A DNA stretch of 64,000 bases. Source: Halomontanus rarus. Its GTDB lineage: Archaea; Halobacteriota; Halobacteria; Halobacteriales; Natrialbaceae. Position numbers and translations under genes: made by a program. This document shows positions 18,726-28,014 of this stretch, piece by piece (the stretch's first letter is position 1; each line of letters starts with the position of its first letter). The stretch lies in assembly GCF_029338335.1 (NCBI RefSeq), contig NZ_CP119796.1, one strand, 5' to 3'. The notes under the pieces are model-generated. The model searched no databases. It saw only the letters and a program-made list of their open reading frames with translations, and was not told the origin of the DNA.

Positions 18726-19247
18726 ATGCGGAAAAGTGGGCCGCCGAAGGGGTTGATCGCCTACCTCGTCCTCGAACTACTCGAGGAAAAGCCGAGGTAC
18801 GGCTACGAGATCCTCAAAGAGATCCGCGACCTCAGTGGGGGGCACTGGGAGCCGTCGTACGGATCCGTCTATCCGATCCTCTACAAGTTCGAGGAGAAGG
18901 GATGGGCCGAGCGAATCGACCGCGAAGACGAACCCGATCGAAAGTACTTCGAACTCACCGATGCGGGTCGCGACGAACTCGCAGACCGGCGCGAACGAGG
19001 TTCCGAGAAGGCACACGACTTCGCCGACGTCATCCTCGGATTCTTCCACGTCTACGCCGCCTTCTCGACCGATGATCGGTTCGAAATCCCGCACCTCGAG
19101 GGGGAGTGGCGCTTCGACGAGGAGTTCAGCGCCTGGATCGTCGAACAGCTGGTTCGTCACCACGAACACTACTTCGAGACGGACTTCGAGCGAATTACCG
19201 AGACGCCCGAAGAGTTCTACGAACGCCACGAAATCGACGACGAGTAG
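18726..19247 (+). CDS. PadR family transcriptional regulator
   Basis: A 173-residue regulator. Residues ~8-85 form the PadR winged helix: LIAYLVLELLEEKPRYGYEI, then SGGHWEPSYGSVYPILYKFE and WAERIDREDEPDRKYFELTD. The C-terminal helical part is the Vir-type dimerisation domain (FADVILGFFHVYAAFSTDDR). PadR proteins usually repress transporter or stress genes and often their own promoter. No obvious target lies downstream, since the next gene is convergent; the adjacent lipoprotein across the 430-base divergent region is a candidate. Confidence 0.92.
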   Translation: MRKSGPPKGLIAYLVLELLEEKPRYGYEILKEIRDLSGGHWEPSYGSVYPILYKFEEKGWAERIDREDEPDRKYFELTDAGRDELADRRERGSEKAHDFADVILGFFHVYAAFSTDDRFEIPHLEGEWRFDEEFSAWIVEQLVRHHEHYFETDFERITETPEEFYERHEIDDE

Positions 19248-19506
19248 CCCTCGAGTTCGACTGCATTTTCGGTTCTCTCCGCTCGTTTGGCTCGGGCCGG
19301 CTTCGGGTTACTGGACTGGACCGGACGCCATCCACTCGAGTCGCGACTGCCTCACACGATATCCGGCCGGTAGCGGTCAGCGAATTCGTGGTTGTGGATG
19401 GATTCGGCGTCCGTGGTTGGTGACGGATTCGAAGCGATCGATAGTGAGAGCGACAGCGAGAAACACGAACACGAATACGAACACGAAAACGGCACTCGGC
19501 GCACGA

Positions 19507-21354
19507 TCAGCCGGCGAACAACTGCGGCCCGAACAACATGAGCAGGAAACTGGCCAGCATCAGCAATCCGATCGTCGTCGTCACCGAGCGGACCATCCCT
19601 CTGTTCGCGTCGATCGGGAGTCGAGAGACGATGGCCTCGGTGCTCGTCCGGAGGATGTGCCCGCCGTCGAGCGGGAACGCCGGAATGCAGTTGAAGAAGC
19701 CGAGCTGGACGTTGATCCAGCCGGTCCAGAACAGCAGGTTCGCGACCATGAAGATCGTCCAGTCACCGAACGCGGCGAGCGAGCCCTGAACCTCGTAGAA
19801 GTTCTGGATCCCGCCGGTGAAGCCGGCGAAGTTGAACGGCATGTCGCCGGCGAACGCGAAGATCGGCAGGAACAACGCGATGGCGATCTTCCCGAGGAAC
19901 GAGTCGACGAGCGGGCCGAACGCCTCGCCGTCACCGCCGCCCAGCGCCGCCAGGAACGTCTCGGCGGGGTACAACTCGAGGCCGAAGGTGTCGCTCAGGG
20001 TGAACCCGGAGATGCCGGCCGTGGGCGTAATCCCGAGATAGCCCTGCTCGCCCCGCGGATGCTCCGCGAGGGTTACGTCGTACTCGGCGCGGTCGCCGCC
20101 GTCGCCGTGATAGCCGGCGACGGTCACCTCGTCGTCCGGACTCGTCTCCTCGAGCACCTCGAGGAGGTCGCCGTCGGAGAGCACGCGCTCGCCGTCGAAC
20201 GACGTGATCACGAACGACGCGCCCGAGGGCGCACCGGCCGACTCGAGCGGATCGTCGCTGACCCGCGTCGCCGCGCCGATCGCGACCGTCCGTTCGACCG
20301 TTTCGCCGTCGTCGCGATCGATCGTCAGCGTCGGGCGTTCCGTCTCCGCGACGGCTTCCCGGAAGCTCCCTTCGGAGACGACGCGTTCGCCGTCGACTTC
20401 GAGAATCGCGTCGCCGACGTCGACGTTCGCCGGCCCGTCCTCGATGGTCGCCGCGACGATCGGCGCTCGGCTCACGGTCGTCGTCTCCTCGCCGTTGCGT
20501 TCGACCGTGATCTCGGTCGGTCCGTCCTCGGAGAGAGTCGACTCGAGGGCGGTGTTGTTCTCGACGGTCGTCCCGTCGATGGCGGTGATGCGGTCGTTCG
20601 CTTCGATGCCGGCGTCCGCCGCCGGCGAGCCGGGGAGGACGCCGCCGACGGCCGCGCCGGGTGCGACGGCGATCGCGCCGGCGATCGGGCCGAACAGGAG
20701 CGCGAACGCGACGACCGTGATCGCGAAGTTGTTGGTGACGCCGGCGGCGAACATGCGGGTCTGGCCGCCGCGGCTGGCCGACCGCTGGCTCTCCTGATCG
20801 GGTTCGACGAAGGCGCCGATCGGGAGGACCGCGAGCATCGCGACGCCCATCGAGTCGATGTCGATGTCCTCGACGCGACAGAGCAGTCCGTGGCCGCCCT
20901 CGTGAACGACGAGTCCGACGAGGAGTCCGAAGACGATCCCCGGCGTCGCAGACAGCGGCAGGAAGTCGTTGACCCCCGGGATGACGAGGACGTTCCGCGG
21001 CTGCTGGACGGCCGTCGTCTCCGTCGTCTGGAGGGCGGCGTAGGCGGCGGTGATCAAGACGAGAAACATGCTCACCATGACGACGAGCGCCATGCCGACG
21101 CCGAGGTTCGCCCACGCCCGCCAGAACCGTTTCGGGCCGGCGAGCCAGTCGAGGAAGTCCCGGCCGCGTTTCGTGTGAATCGTCAGTACCGGCCCCTGTG
21201 TCCCGACGTAGTCCGGCAGGAGGTCTCGCTGGCGGAGTAGAACGATTCCGAGCCAGTAGGCGGCGATCCCGGCGAAGACCCACGTCACCGGACTCGAGGC
21301 GTACGCCTCGATGAACGCGACGAAGACAGCAACAGTGAGAGAACCGTCGTCCAT
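19507..21354 (-). CDS. Site-2 protease family intramembrane metalloprotease with PDZ domains
   Basis: A 615-residue intramembrane zinc protease. HEGGH in VGLVVHEGGHGLLCRV near residue 180 is the zinc site HExxH (with GG), and PLDGGHILRT near residue 565 supplies the third ligand region. Between the transmembrane segments are two PDZ-like repeats (GVLPGSPAADAGIEANDRIT near residue 240, then NVDVGDAILEVDGERVVSEG). It probably cleaves membrane-bound regulators or signal remnants. It is the last gene of a minus-strand string pyrH-lysS-S2P (78-base gap to lysS). Confidence 0.9.
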   Translation of the reverse strand: MDDGSLTVAVFVAFIEAYASSPVTWVFAGIAAYWLGIVLLRQRDLLPDYVGTQGPVLTIHTKRGRDFLDWLAGPKRFWRAWANLGVGMALVVMVSMFLVLITAAYAALQTTETTAVQQPRNVLVIPGVNDFLPLSATPGIVFGLLVGLVVHEGGHGLLCRVEDIDIDSMGVAMLAVLPIGAFVEPDQESQRSASRGGQTRMFAAGVTNNFAITVVAFALLFGPIAGAIAVAPGAAVGGVLPGSPAADAGIEANDRITAIDGTTVENNTALESTLSEDGPTEITVERNGEETTTVSRAPIVAATIEDGPANVDVGDAILEVDGERVVSEGSFREAVAETERPTLTIDRDDGETVERTVAIGAATRVSDDPLESAGAPSGASFVITSFDGERVLSDGDLLEVLEETSPDDEVTVAGYHGDGGDRAEYDVTLAEHPRGEQGYLGITPTAGISGFTLSDTFGLELYPAETFLAALGGGDGEAFGPLVDSFLGKIAIALFLPIFAFAGDMPFNFAGFTGGIQNFYEVQGSLAAFGDWTIFMVANLLFWTGWINVQLGFFNCIPAFPLDGGHILRTSTEAIVSRLPIDANRGMVRSVTTTIGLLMLASFLLMLFGPQLFAG

Positions 21355-21432
21355 TGCTACACTCTCGGGCGGGCGTTCTCAAAGGGCTTTTGTCTGGGGT
21401 GGGGTCGAGGCGGGTGCAGTTGGAGTGGTATC

Positions 21433-23139
21433 TCAGCGCTCCCGGCGCAACCGATCGACGACGAACTCCCGATCGACGTTCGAGAGGAAGGGACCGAGCT
21501 TGGGCCCCTGACTCTCGTCGAAGAAGAGCCGGTAGCCGGCCGAAAAGAACTCGCCGACCGGGACGTCGTGGCGCTTCGCGCTCTCGTAGATCTCGCCCTG
21601 AATCTCCTCGGGGCCGTGGCCCTCCTCGACGAACGCCGCGAGGTCCGCGAGCGCCGCCTCGGTCGGCTCGTCGAAGTCGTGATCGGGGATCTCGCTGCGC
21701 TTGAGTTCGTAGTCGAACTCGTTTTCGGTCCGGCGAGCCCAGTTGCGCGCCCGCTCGACGCGGGCCAGCGCACCTTCGATCGCCCACTCGGGATCGTCCT
21801 CGGAGATGTGCCCCTCACGTCGCGCGATCTCCTCGCGCAGGTCGGGGTCGTCGGTCATGCCGAGCACCGCAGCGAAGGTGTAGGGCAGGCGGATGCGCTC
21901 TTCCCGAGGTTCGCCTACGACCAGCGGATACACCCGCTCGGCGAACGCTCGCTCGTCCTCGCTGGCTTCCACCTCTCCGAAGTAGATCGCCTCGAACCGG
22001 TCGAACTCGTCGACCAGCAGGTCCAGGCGCTCGACGCTGAAGTCTCGCGCCTTCGAGGGGTCCTTCGCGAAGAAGTAGCGCAGGACCTCCGGTTCGAGCA
22101 ACTCGAGGACGTCCGAGACGAGGATGACGTTCCCCTCCGAAGACGAGAACGGCTCGCCGTCGAGTGTGAACCACTCGTAGACCATCGGAACCGGCGGCTC
22201 GATCTCGAGGACGTTCCGGGCGACGTCCTGGCCGCTGGGCCAGGAGCCCTCGGCGTGGTCCTTGCCGAAGGGTTCGAAGTCGACGCCGAGTACCTGCCAC
22301 TGAGCCGGCCACTCGAAGCGCCAGGGGAGTTTCCCCTCCCGGAGCGTCGCAGTTCCCTCGTGGCCACAGCCGTCGATCGTCTGATCCCCCGCCTGCATGT
22401 CCGTACAGCGGTAGTCGACCGTGCCGGCGTCGACGTCGACCGCCGTCACCGTCTCGGTCACCTTTCCGCACTCCTCGCAGATGGGGTTGAACGGAACGTA
22501 GTCCTCGTCGACCTTGTCCTGGTACGCCGAGAGCACCTCGCGGGCGCGATCCTGGTGTTCGAGGACGAACCGGGTGACGTCCTCGAGTTGCCCGGTCTCG
22601 TACAGCTCCGTCGTCGAGACGAGTTCGATCGGCACGTCGACGGCGTCGGCGCTGTTCTGGATGATGTTCGAGAAGTGGTCGCCGTAGGAGTCACAGCACT
22701 CGAACGGGTCCGGGATGTCGGTGTACGGCGAGCCGAGGTTTCGACCTAGCGCGCCCGCGTTCACCTCGCCGAGATCGACGAGATTGCCCTCGAGATCACA
22801 GAGCGTCCGCGGCAGCTTCCGGAGCGGGTCGCGGTCGTCGGCGGTGAACACCTGCCGGACCTCGTGGCCGCGTTCGCGCAGGACTTCGGCGACGAAGTAG
22901 CCGCGCATGATCTCGTTGACGTTGCCGAGGTGGGGAACGCCCGACGGCGAGATGCCGCCTTTGATCACGATCGGTTCCTCCGGCTCTCGTTCTTCGACGC
23001 GATCCGCGACGGCGTCGGCCCAGAAGACGTGGTGTTTCTCCCCTTCGTCGCGCTGGACGGTGTAGGGGCTCGAGGTCGTCGCGCGCTTTTGTTCCTCGTC
23101 GGCGTCAGCGTCGACGTCGTCGGGGCTCTCGGCGCTCAT
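21433..23139 (-). CDS. lysS: Lysine--tRNA ligase, class I
   Basis: A 568-residue archaeal class I lysyl-tRNA synthetase, charging tRNA-Lys. The HIGH-equivalent is HLGN in SPSGVPHLGNVNEIMRGY (~67-84) and the KMSKS-equivalent is in PFSSSEGNVILVSD (~336). Zinc-binding cysteines occur in PICEECGKVTET and the C-terminal alpha-helical cage follows. The gene start overlaps the pyrH stop by four bases (ATGA), so the two are translationally coupled. Class I LysRS is typical of archaea, in contrast to class II in most bacteria. Confidence 0.96.
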   Translation of the reverse strand: MSAESPDDVDADADEEQKRATTSSPYTVQRDEGEKHHVFWADAVADRVEEREPEEPIVIKGGISPSGVPHLGNVNEIMRGYFVAEVLRERGHEVRQVFTADDRDPLRKLPRTLCDLEGNLVDLGEVNAGALGRNLGSPYTDIPDPFECCDSYGDHFSNIIQNSADAVDVPIELVSTTELYETGQLEDVTRFVLEHQDRAREVLSAYQDKVDEDYVPFNPICEECGKVTETVTAVDVDAGTVDYRCTDMQAGDQTIDGCGHEGTATLREGKLPWRFEWPAQWQVLGVDFEPFGKDHAEGSWPSGQDVARNVLEIEPPVPMVYEWFTLDGEPFSSSEGNVILVSDVLELLEPEVLRYFFAKDPSKARDFSVERLDLLVDEFDRFEAIYFGEVEASEDERAFAERVYPLVVGEPREERIRLPYTFAAVLGMTDDPDLREEIARREGHISEDDPEWAIEGALARVERARNWARRTENEFDYELKRSEIPDHDFDEPTEAALADLAAFVEEGHGPEEIQGEIYESAKRHDVPVGEFFSAGYRLFFDESQGPKLGPFLSNVDREFVVDRLRRER

Positions 23140-23885
23140 TGCTGGCTCTCGGTCTCGGCTTCGGGTTCGTTCCCCGCCCAGTAGGTCGGTTCTTCACCCA
23201 CCCCCGCGGGAATGACGTCCGTTCCCTCGTGGTCGCCGTACCTGACCGCGCGGGCGATCCGCTCCGGGTCGGTGCCGTCGAGGACGATCGTTCGCATCCC
23301 CGACCGTTGGATGATCTTCGCCGCCAGCAGGTCGACGGGCGCCGAGGCGCCGGCGTTCATCTCGAGGCCGGCGATGGCGTCGACGAGGTCCGTTGCCGAG
23401 AGCGTATCGTACTTCGTCGCGTCGTCGGTCTCGTTGGGATCGTCGCTGTAGACGCCCGAGACGCTGGTGGCATAGACCAGCAGGTCCGCGTCGACGTACT
23501 CCGCGAGGGCGGCGCCGACGGCGTCGGTCGTCTGTGCGGGCGCGACGCCGCCCATGACACAGAGGTTGCCCCGTCGGAGGGCCTCGCCGGCCTCCTCGTA
23601 GTCCTTCGCGGGTGCCGTCACCGACTCCTCGCCGAGCGCCGCGATGAGTAGGCGGGCGTTGAGCCGGGTGACGTCGATCCCCAGCTGATCGAGTTCGATT
23701 TCGTTCGCGCCGAGATCGCGCGCGGCGCCGATGTACTCCCGGGCGACGCCGCCGCCGCCGACGACGGCACCGACGCGACAGCCATCCGCGACGAGATCTT
23801 CGACGACGGCAGCGTGTGCGGCCACCCGATCCGCGCCAGGTTCGGGCACGAGCACGCTTCCACCGATAGAGACGACCACTTTCAT
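23136..23885 (-). CDS. pyrH: UMP kinase
   Basis: A 249-residue amino-acid-kinase-fold enzyme that phosphorylates UMP to UDP in pyrimidine synthesis. The start MKVVVSIGGSVLVPEPGADR at 23885 is chosen because the phosphate-binding SIGGS motif must be N-terminal and the upstream frame carries no homologous sequence. Other features: VVGGGGVAREYIGAARDLGA (substrate loop), ADLLVYATSVSGVYSDDPNE and the C-terminal GTDVIPAGVGEEPTYW. Length is that of the archaeal type. Overlaps lysS by four bases. Confidence 0.95.
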   Translation of the reverse strand: MKVVVSIGGSVLVPEPGADRVAAHAAVVEDLVADGCRVGAVVGGGGVAREYIGAARDLGANEIELDQLGIDVTRLNARLLIAALGEESVTAPAKDYEEAGEALRRGNLCVMGGVAPAQTTDAVGAALAEYVDADLLVYATSVSGVYSDDPNETDDATKYDTLSATDLVDAIAGLEMNAGASAPVDLLAAKIIQRSGMRTIVLDGTDPERIARAVRYGDHEGTDVIPAGVGEEPTYWAGNEPEAETESQQ

Positions 23886-23990
23886 ACTACCGCGGTGTAA
23901 CCGGGATGCGTTCTTAAGGGTTGCCAACTCTGTGGCGTGCATCCTCGGGATGCCGACACTTAGAAGGCGTATCCACGCGACGGATCTCAC

Positions 23991-24833
23991 ATGCACGTAC
24001 TCGGAGTCCTCGAGCGAGGCGCGGGCCGGGAGACGCTCGAGCGGGCCGTGGATCGGCTCGTCGGGGAACTCTCCACCCGCGGGCGCGTCGGCGTCGTCCA
24101 CTACGACGCGACGATCGCCGACGGGACGTCCACCGTCGACCACCCGTCGCTGACGGTCGGCGGCGACGTCACCTACGAACTCGGCGCCGACGGCGACTGG
24201 CTCGCCTCCGGGACCGGTCTCTCGGTCCAGGAGGCCCTCGACACGCTCGCAACGAACTGCGACTACGCGCTCGTCACCGGCGTCTCGGAGGTGCGGTATC
24301 CGTGCGTCGTCGTCGGCTCCGACCGGGATTCCGTCCTCGAGGAGACCGACGTCCTCGCGACGGCCGCGACCGTCGCCGACCTCGAGAGCGACGTCATCGC
24401 CGATCGCCTCGAACGGAGCGAGCCACACGAGACCCTCGAGTCGCTCGTCGATCGGGTCAAAGACTCACCGCTCGCGGACCGGGCCGGTGCGATCGCCACG
24501 TTCACTGGCCGCGTCCGTGCGAAGGACTCCGCGGACGACGACCGGACGGAGTTCCTCGAGTTCGAGAAGTACGAGGGCGTCGCCGACGAGCGCCTCGCCA
24601 CGCTTCGCGAGGAACTCGAGTCGCGAGACGGCGTCTACGCCGTCGAGATGCACCACCGAACTGGCGTCGTTCGCGACGGCGAAGACATCGTCTTCGTCGT
24701 GGTCCTCGCGGGCCACCGTGGAGAGGCGTTTCGGACGGTCGAAGACGGTATCGACCGGCTCAAAGACGAGGTTCCGTTGTTCAAGAAGGAAGTCACGGTC
24801 GATGATGAGTTCTGGGTTCACGACCGCGAATGA
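23991..24833 (+). CDS. moaE: Molybdopterin synthase large subunit fused to MobB-like domain
   Basis: A 280-residue protein. Residues ~1-135 resemble a degenerate MobB-type P-loop domain (VLERGAGRETLERAVDRLV, where the usual G-x(4)-GK-T is eroded); residues ~150-280 are MoaE: GAIATFTGRVRAKDS, EFEKYEGVADERL, HHRTGVVRDGEDIVFVVVLA, then VPLFKKEVTVDDEFWVHD with the catalytic lysine region. MoaE with MoaD converts precursor Z to molybdopterin. No moaD or other Mo-cofactor gene is nearby. It is divergent from pyrH. Confidence 0.9.
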   Translation: MHVLGVLERGAGRETLERAVDRLVGELSTRGRVGVVHYDATIADGTSTVDHPSLTVGGDVTYELGADGDWLASGTGLSVQEALDTLATNCDYALVTGVSEVRYPCVVVGSDRDSVLEETDVLATAATVADLESDVIADRLERSEPHETLESLVDRVKDSPLADRAGAIATFTGRVRAKDSADDDRTEFLEFEKYEGVADERLATLREELESRDGVYAVEMHHRTGVVRDGEDIVFVVVLAGHRGEAFRTVEDGIDRLKDEVPLFKKEVTVDDEFWVHDRE

Positions 24834-25054
24834 ATCGTTCGTTCCGTCCAGAACGTTGTTGCTTTCCCGAGTGATTCGACTTTCATAAATGCGAAATTCA
24901 TCGGTCCGTATACATCGGCGATAACGTATTAGATCGGCCTTTAAAACGTCTCGACCGATCTCGGAGCGTCGTGAAAATTCAGCTCGACGGGAATAAAAAT
25001 TCGGTTACCGACTCGAGCGATGAACGCAACCGAAAATTACCAAACCATCCGTCC

Positions 25055-25062
25055 TTTATAAC
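25055..25062 (+). promoter_or_regulatory. Box A (TATA) of the DUF7123 gene
   Basis: TTTATAAC sits 29-36 bases before the ATG at 25091, the spacing expected for an archaeal TATA element driving a leaderless or very short-leader transcript. The surrounding 24,900-25,080 stretch is clearly less GC-rich than the coding background. Confidence 0.5.
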
Positions 25063-25090
25063 ATGTCCCCGGAAATACGGGTTACTGTCG

Positions 25091-25330
25091 ATGAGCACGA
25101 CAGCCCAACCCTCCACGGAAAGCAAGGAACGCCGCCTCAAACGCTACCTGCGCGAGAAAGCGGACGACGGCGAACTGTACTTCAAGGGCAAGTTTATCGC
25201 CGACGATGTCGGATTGTCCCCCAAAGAAATCGGTGCGCTCATGGTTAAACTATCGAACTCCGCGACTGACCTCGAGATCGAGAAGTGGTCGTACACGAGC
25301 GCGACGACGTGGCGCGTCGCACCCGCCTGA
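25091..25330 (+). CDS. DUF7123 family small protein
   Basis: A 79-residue protein starting MSTTAQPSTESKERRLKRYL. The core (REKADDGELYFKGKFIADDV, then GLSPKEIGALMVKLSN) reads as a winged-helix-like fold and the end TSATTWRVAPA is characteristic of a haloarchaeal family of unknown function. The start is set at 25091 because the upstream in-frame extension covers the promoter. Strong box A upstream. Confidence 0.8.
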   Translation: MSTTAQPSTESKERRLKRYLREKADDGELYFKGKFIADDVGLSPKEIGALMVKLSNSATDLEIEKWSYTSATTWRVAPA

Positions 25331-25766
25331 ACTCCACTACGGTCACGATCGCGAGTCCAAGCGGTCCACGCACGCGATACCCGCCCCGCAACCTCGCATC
25401 GCCCGTCGAACATCCACACCCTGTCCCGGCTGCCCTCGGCCCGGACCCCCCACCCGATACCCTGCGCGTACGGCCCGACTGGTCCCCCCGTCGCCGGCCC
25501 GCAGGAATTTTCGACGTACGAACGCCGTCCGACGCTCCAGCACCGCTCTCGAGTCGTCGACTTTACACCGGTCACGGATATCCGCCTCGTCTCCCACCCG
25601 CCTCGGTAGCTCCCATCGTTTCAGCTGTGGCTCTCGTCCTCACCGGTGACCGGTCACGGGCGCTTCGCCCGCCAGCACACGATTCGTCGACTCCGCTCGA
25701 GACGACTCCCCACTGACACTCGACGCTCGACGCAGTCGATTTATACCACGGGCTTCCCAATTCCGG
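25331..25766. other. Gene-free stretch before the second S2P gene
   Basis: About 436 bases of C-rich sequence with no convincing gene in any frame; apparent open frames here are Arg/Pro/Ser-rich and look like GC artefacts. The right end holds the box A-like TTTATA at 25740-25745 of the next gene. Confidence 0.5.
25740..25745 (+). promoter_or_regulatory. Box A of the S2P protease gene
   Basis: TTTATA lies 22-27 bases before the ATG at 25767, matching leaderless archaeal promoter spacing. Confidence 0.45.
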
Positions 25767-26891
25767 GTGATGGACGACGTGGACGCACCCGACGCCGGTC
25801 CTCCACTCGAGACGATCGACCCGTTGTTCTCCGTCTACGACACGCGCGTCGACGGGGACGAATTGGTCTACTACGGCGATCCGATGGTCGCGCCCGAACC
25901 GTTGATGCGCCGGCTCTGGCCCGCGTTTCGCGACGCGGGCTACGAGGCGAAGTTGACGATGCGCCACGGCGAGTACGTCATCGTCGCGACACCGCACACC
26001 ACCGGCATCGACGGGATCCCGTGGACGAACGTCGTGTTGTTCGTCGCGACGGTCCTCTCGACGCTGTTCGCGGGCGCTCAGTGGTACTACATCGATCCGA
26101 TCGCGAACCCGCTCGAGATGCGCCACGCGTGGCCGTTTACCGTCGCGATACTGGGCGTGCTCGGCGTCCACGAGATGGGACACTACGTGATGAGCCGGTA
26201 TCACCGGGTCGACGCCTCGCTGCCGTACTTCCTGCCGGTGCCGACGCTGATCGGGACGATGGGCGCGGTGATCAGCATCAAGAGCCGGATGCCCGACCGG
26301 AAGGCGCTGTTCGACATCGGTATCGCCGGGCCGCTGGCGGGGCTGATCGCGACGGTCGTCGTCACGATCGTCGGCCTCCACCTCGATCCGGTGACCGCTC
26401 CGGCGGGACTCGCCAACGATCCCGACGCGATCGAGCTTCGGCTGGGATATCCGCCCCTGCTCGAGTTGCTCGCGGCGGCGTTCGATCAACCGCTCTACCG
26501 CGACGATCCGGCGACGGTCGTGAACCCAGTCGTCATCGGCGGCTGGGTCGGGATGTTCGTCACGTTCCTGAACCTGATTCCGGTCGGCCAACTCGACGGC
26601 GGGCACATCCTTCGGGCGATAACCCGCGAGTACCAGGAGACGATCGCGAGTCTGATTCCCGGCGTGCTGTTCGCGCTGGCGGGCTACCTCTACTACGTCG
26701 CCGACTACAGCGGCCAGTCGGTGTTCGTCTGGTTCCTCTGGGGTCTGATCGCGGTCTACCTCGCACACGTCGGTCCGGCGAGACCGGTCAACGACGAACG
26801 GCTGGGGACCGGCAGGGTGGTTCTCGGCCTGGTAACGTTCGGACTCGGTCTGCTCTGTTTCATGCCGGTGCCGATCGAGCTCGTCGGGTGA
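25767..26891 (+). CDS. Site-2 protease family metalloprotease
   Basis: A 374-residue intramembrane zinc protease with a soluble N-terminal region of about 85 residues. HEMGH in LGVHEMGHYVMSRYHRVDAS (~residue 135) is the HExxH zinc site, and NLIPVGQLDGGHILRA (~residue 270) carries the conserved LDGGH ligand. Multiple transmembrane segments flank both. It lacks PDZ domains, unlike the S2P protein at 19.5-21.4 kb. Likely target: membrane-anchored regulators (family knowledge). Confidence 0.9.
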   Translation: MMDDVDAPDAGPPLETIDPLFSVYDTRVDGDELVYYGDPMVAPEPLMRRLWPAFRDAGYEAKLTMRHGEYVIVATPHTTGIDGIPWTNVVLFVATVLSTLFAGAQWYYIDPIANPLEMRHAWPFTVAILGVLGVHEMGHYVMSRYHRVDASLPYFLPVPTLIGTMGAVISIKSRMPDRKALFDIGIAGPLAGLIATVVVTIVGLHLDPVTAPAGLANDPDAIELRLGYPPLLELLAAAFDQPLYRDDPATVVNPVVIGGWVGMFVTFLNLIPVGQLDGGHILRAITREYQETIASLIPGVLFALAGYLYYVADYSGQSVFVWFLWGLIAVYLAHVGPARPVNDERLGTGRVVLGLVTFGLGLLCFMPVPIELVG

Positions 26892-26902
26892 CGCCTCTCC
26901 TG

Positions 26903-27787
26903 TCAGTGCGTGTACCCCTGATCGGCCAGTTTCTCGCCGTCGAGCGTGACCTCGCCCGACTCGAGGACCGATCCGATCACCGTTATCGGAGTCGGAACCG
27001 GAACCGCCGTCGCATCCGCGATCGCCGCGGCGGCATCCTCGGGTACCGTGAACACGAGTTCGAAGTCCTCGCCGAACGTCGTCGCCAGCTCGAGGACCGT
27101 CGCCTCGTCGTCGGCCACCTCGCGGACGGCCCCGTCGATCGGCAGCCGCTCCGACTCAACGGCGAACCCGCAGCCGCTGGCTTCGGCGAGCTGGTGGAGC
27201 GACCGGGCGAGGCCGTCGCTCGAGTCCATCATCGCGGTCGCGTGGTCGGCGACCGCCCGCCCCGCCGCGACCCGCGGCTCGAACCGGAACAGCTCGTTCG
27301 CGCGCTCGAGTTCGCCGCGCTCGAACAGCTCGAGGGCGGCGGCGCTTCGGCCCAGCGTGCCGGTGACGCAGACGGCGTCGCCGGGCTGGGCACCGCTGCG
27401 GAGAACGGGGTCGTCCGTCCGGCCGAGGGCGGTCGTCGCCACGGTGAACTCGGTGTGGTCGTCGAGGTCGCCGCCGACGTACTTCGCGCCGACCGCCTCG
27501 CAGACGTCGCTCGCGCCGCGAACGAACGCCGCGAGTTCCTCGCGATCGAACGCGGGCGCGGCGTAGGCGGCGACCGCCGCCGTCGCCTCGGCACCCATCG
27601 CCGCCACGTCCGACAGCGAGGCGCCGACGGATCGCCAGCCCGCCGTGTAGCGGGTCGTCCCCCCGGGAAAGTCCGTCGTCTCGTGGAGCATGTCCGTCGT
27701 CATCACCTGCCCGTCGACGACGGCGGCGTCGTCGCCGGCCGGGCCGAGTTCCGTCTCTAACAGCGCCAGTGCGGCGCGTTCGTCCAT
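26903..27787 (-). CDS. thiL: Thiamine-monophosphate kinase
   Basis: A 294-residue ThiL that converts thiamine monophosphate to the diphosphate cofactor. Seen: MDERAALALLETELGPAGDD at the start (27787 chosen because the aligned N-terminus begins MDERA), GDDAAVV nucleotide-binding Asp pair, TTDMLHETTDF (D-x-x-x-E for metal), AMGAEATAAVAAYA, GRTDD... and MDSSDGLARSLHQLAEAS. It is convergent with the S2P gene (11-base gap) and divergent from rps19e. Confidence 0.93.
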   Translation of the reverse strand: MDERAALALLETELGPAGDDAAVVDGQVMTTDMLHETTDFPGGTTRYTAGWRSVGASLSDVAAMGAEATAAVAAYAAPAFDREELAAFVRGASDVCEAVGAKYVGGDLDDHTEFTVATTALGRTDDPVLRSGAQPGDAVCVTGTLGRSAAALELFERGELERANELFRFEPRVAAGRAVADHATAMMDSSDGLARSLHQLAEASGCGFAVESERLPIDGAVREVADDEATVLELATTFGEDFELVFTVPEDAAAAIADATAVPVPTPITVIGSVLESGEVTLDGEKLADQGYTH

Positions 27788-27886
27788 ACCGGTCGTTTCG
27801 AGTCCAGTGCGAAAAGCCAACCGGATGCGTTCGTGGTGTGTTCACATTTTCACTCGCGCTAACGCTGATACCGCGCCTCGACCCAC

Positions 27887-27926
27887 AACACGACGTACCA
27901 CAACGCAACACGATATACCGCAACGC
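27887..27926. repeat. Two tandem imperfect 20-bp direct repeats
   Basis: AACACGACGTACCACAACGC at 27887-27906 is followed directly by AACACGATATACCGCAACGC at 27907-27926 (17 of 20 identical). They lie in the divergent thiL/rps19e promoter region, about 55-95 bases upstream of the rps19e box A, so a regulator-binding role is possible but unproven. Confidence 0.55.
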
Positions 27927-27982
27927 GACGCGACGCTGAGCACTGCGCCACACCACACCGTAACGCGGGGCGACAACGACGG

Positions 27983-27990
27983 GCTTAAAT
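27983..27990 (+). promoter_or_regulatory. Box A of rps19e
   Basis: GCTTAAAT centred about 27 bases before the ATG at 28015, consistent with a leaderless ribosomal-protein transcript. Confidence 0.45.
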
Positions 27991-28014
27991 GCCGCGGCAG
28001 GGAACGAAACGCCA

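Noticed and set aside
18835..21240. 801-aa plus-strand open frame across PadR and the S2P gene
   Set aside because: Overlaps two well-supported genes in other frames; no domain or signal recognisable.
25646..27760. 704-aa plus-strand open frame over S2P and thiL
   Set aside because: Arg/Asp-rich out-of-frame translation of two real genes.
27841..27960. Possible CRISPR-like array upstream of rps19e
   Set aside because: Only two adjacent 20-bp imperfect repeats with no spacers and no cas genes.
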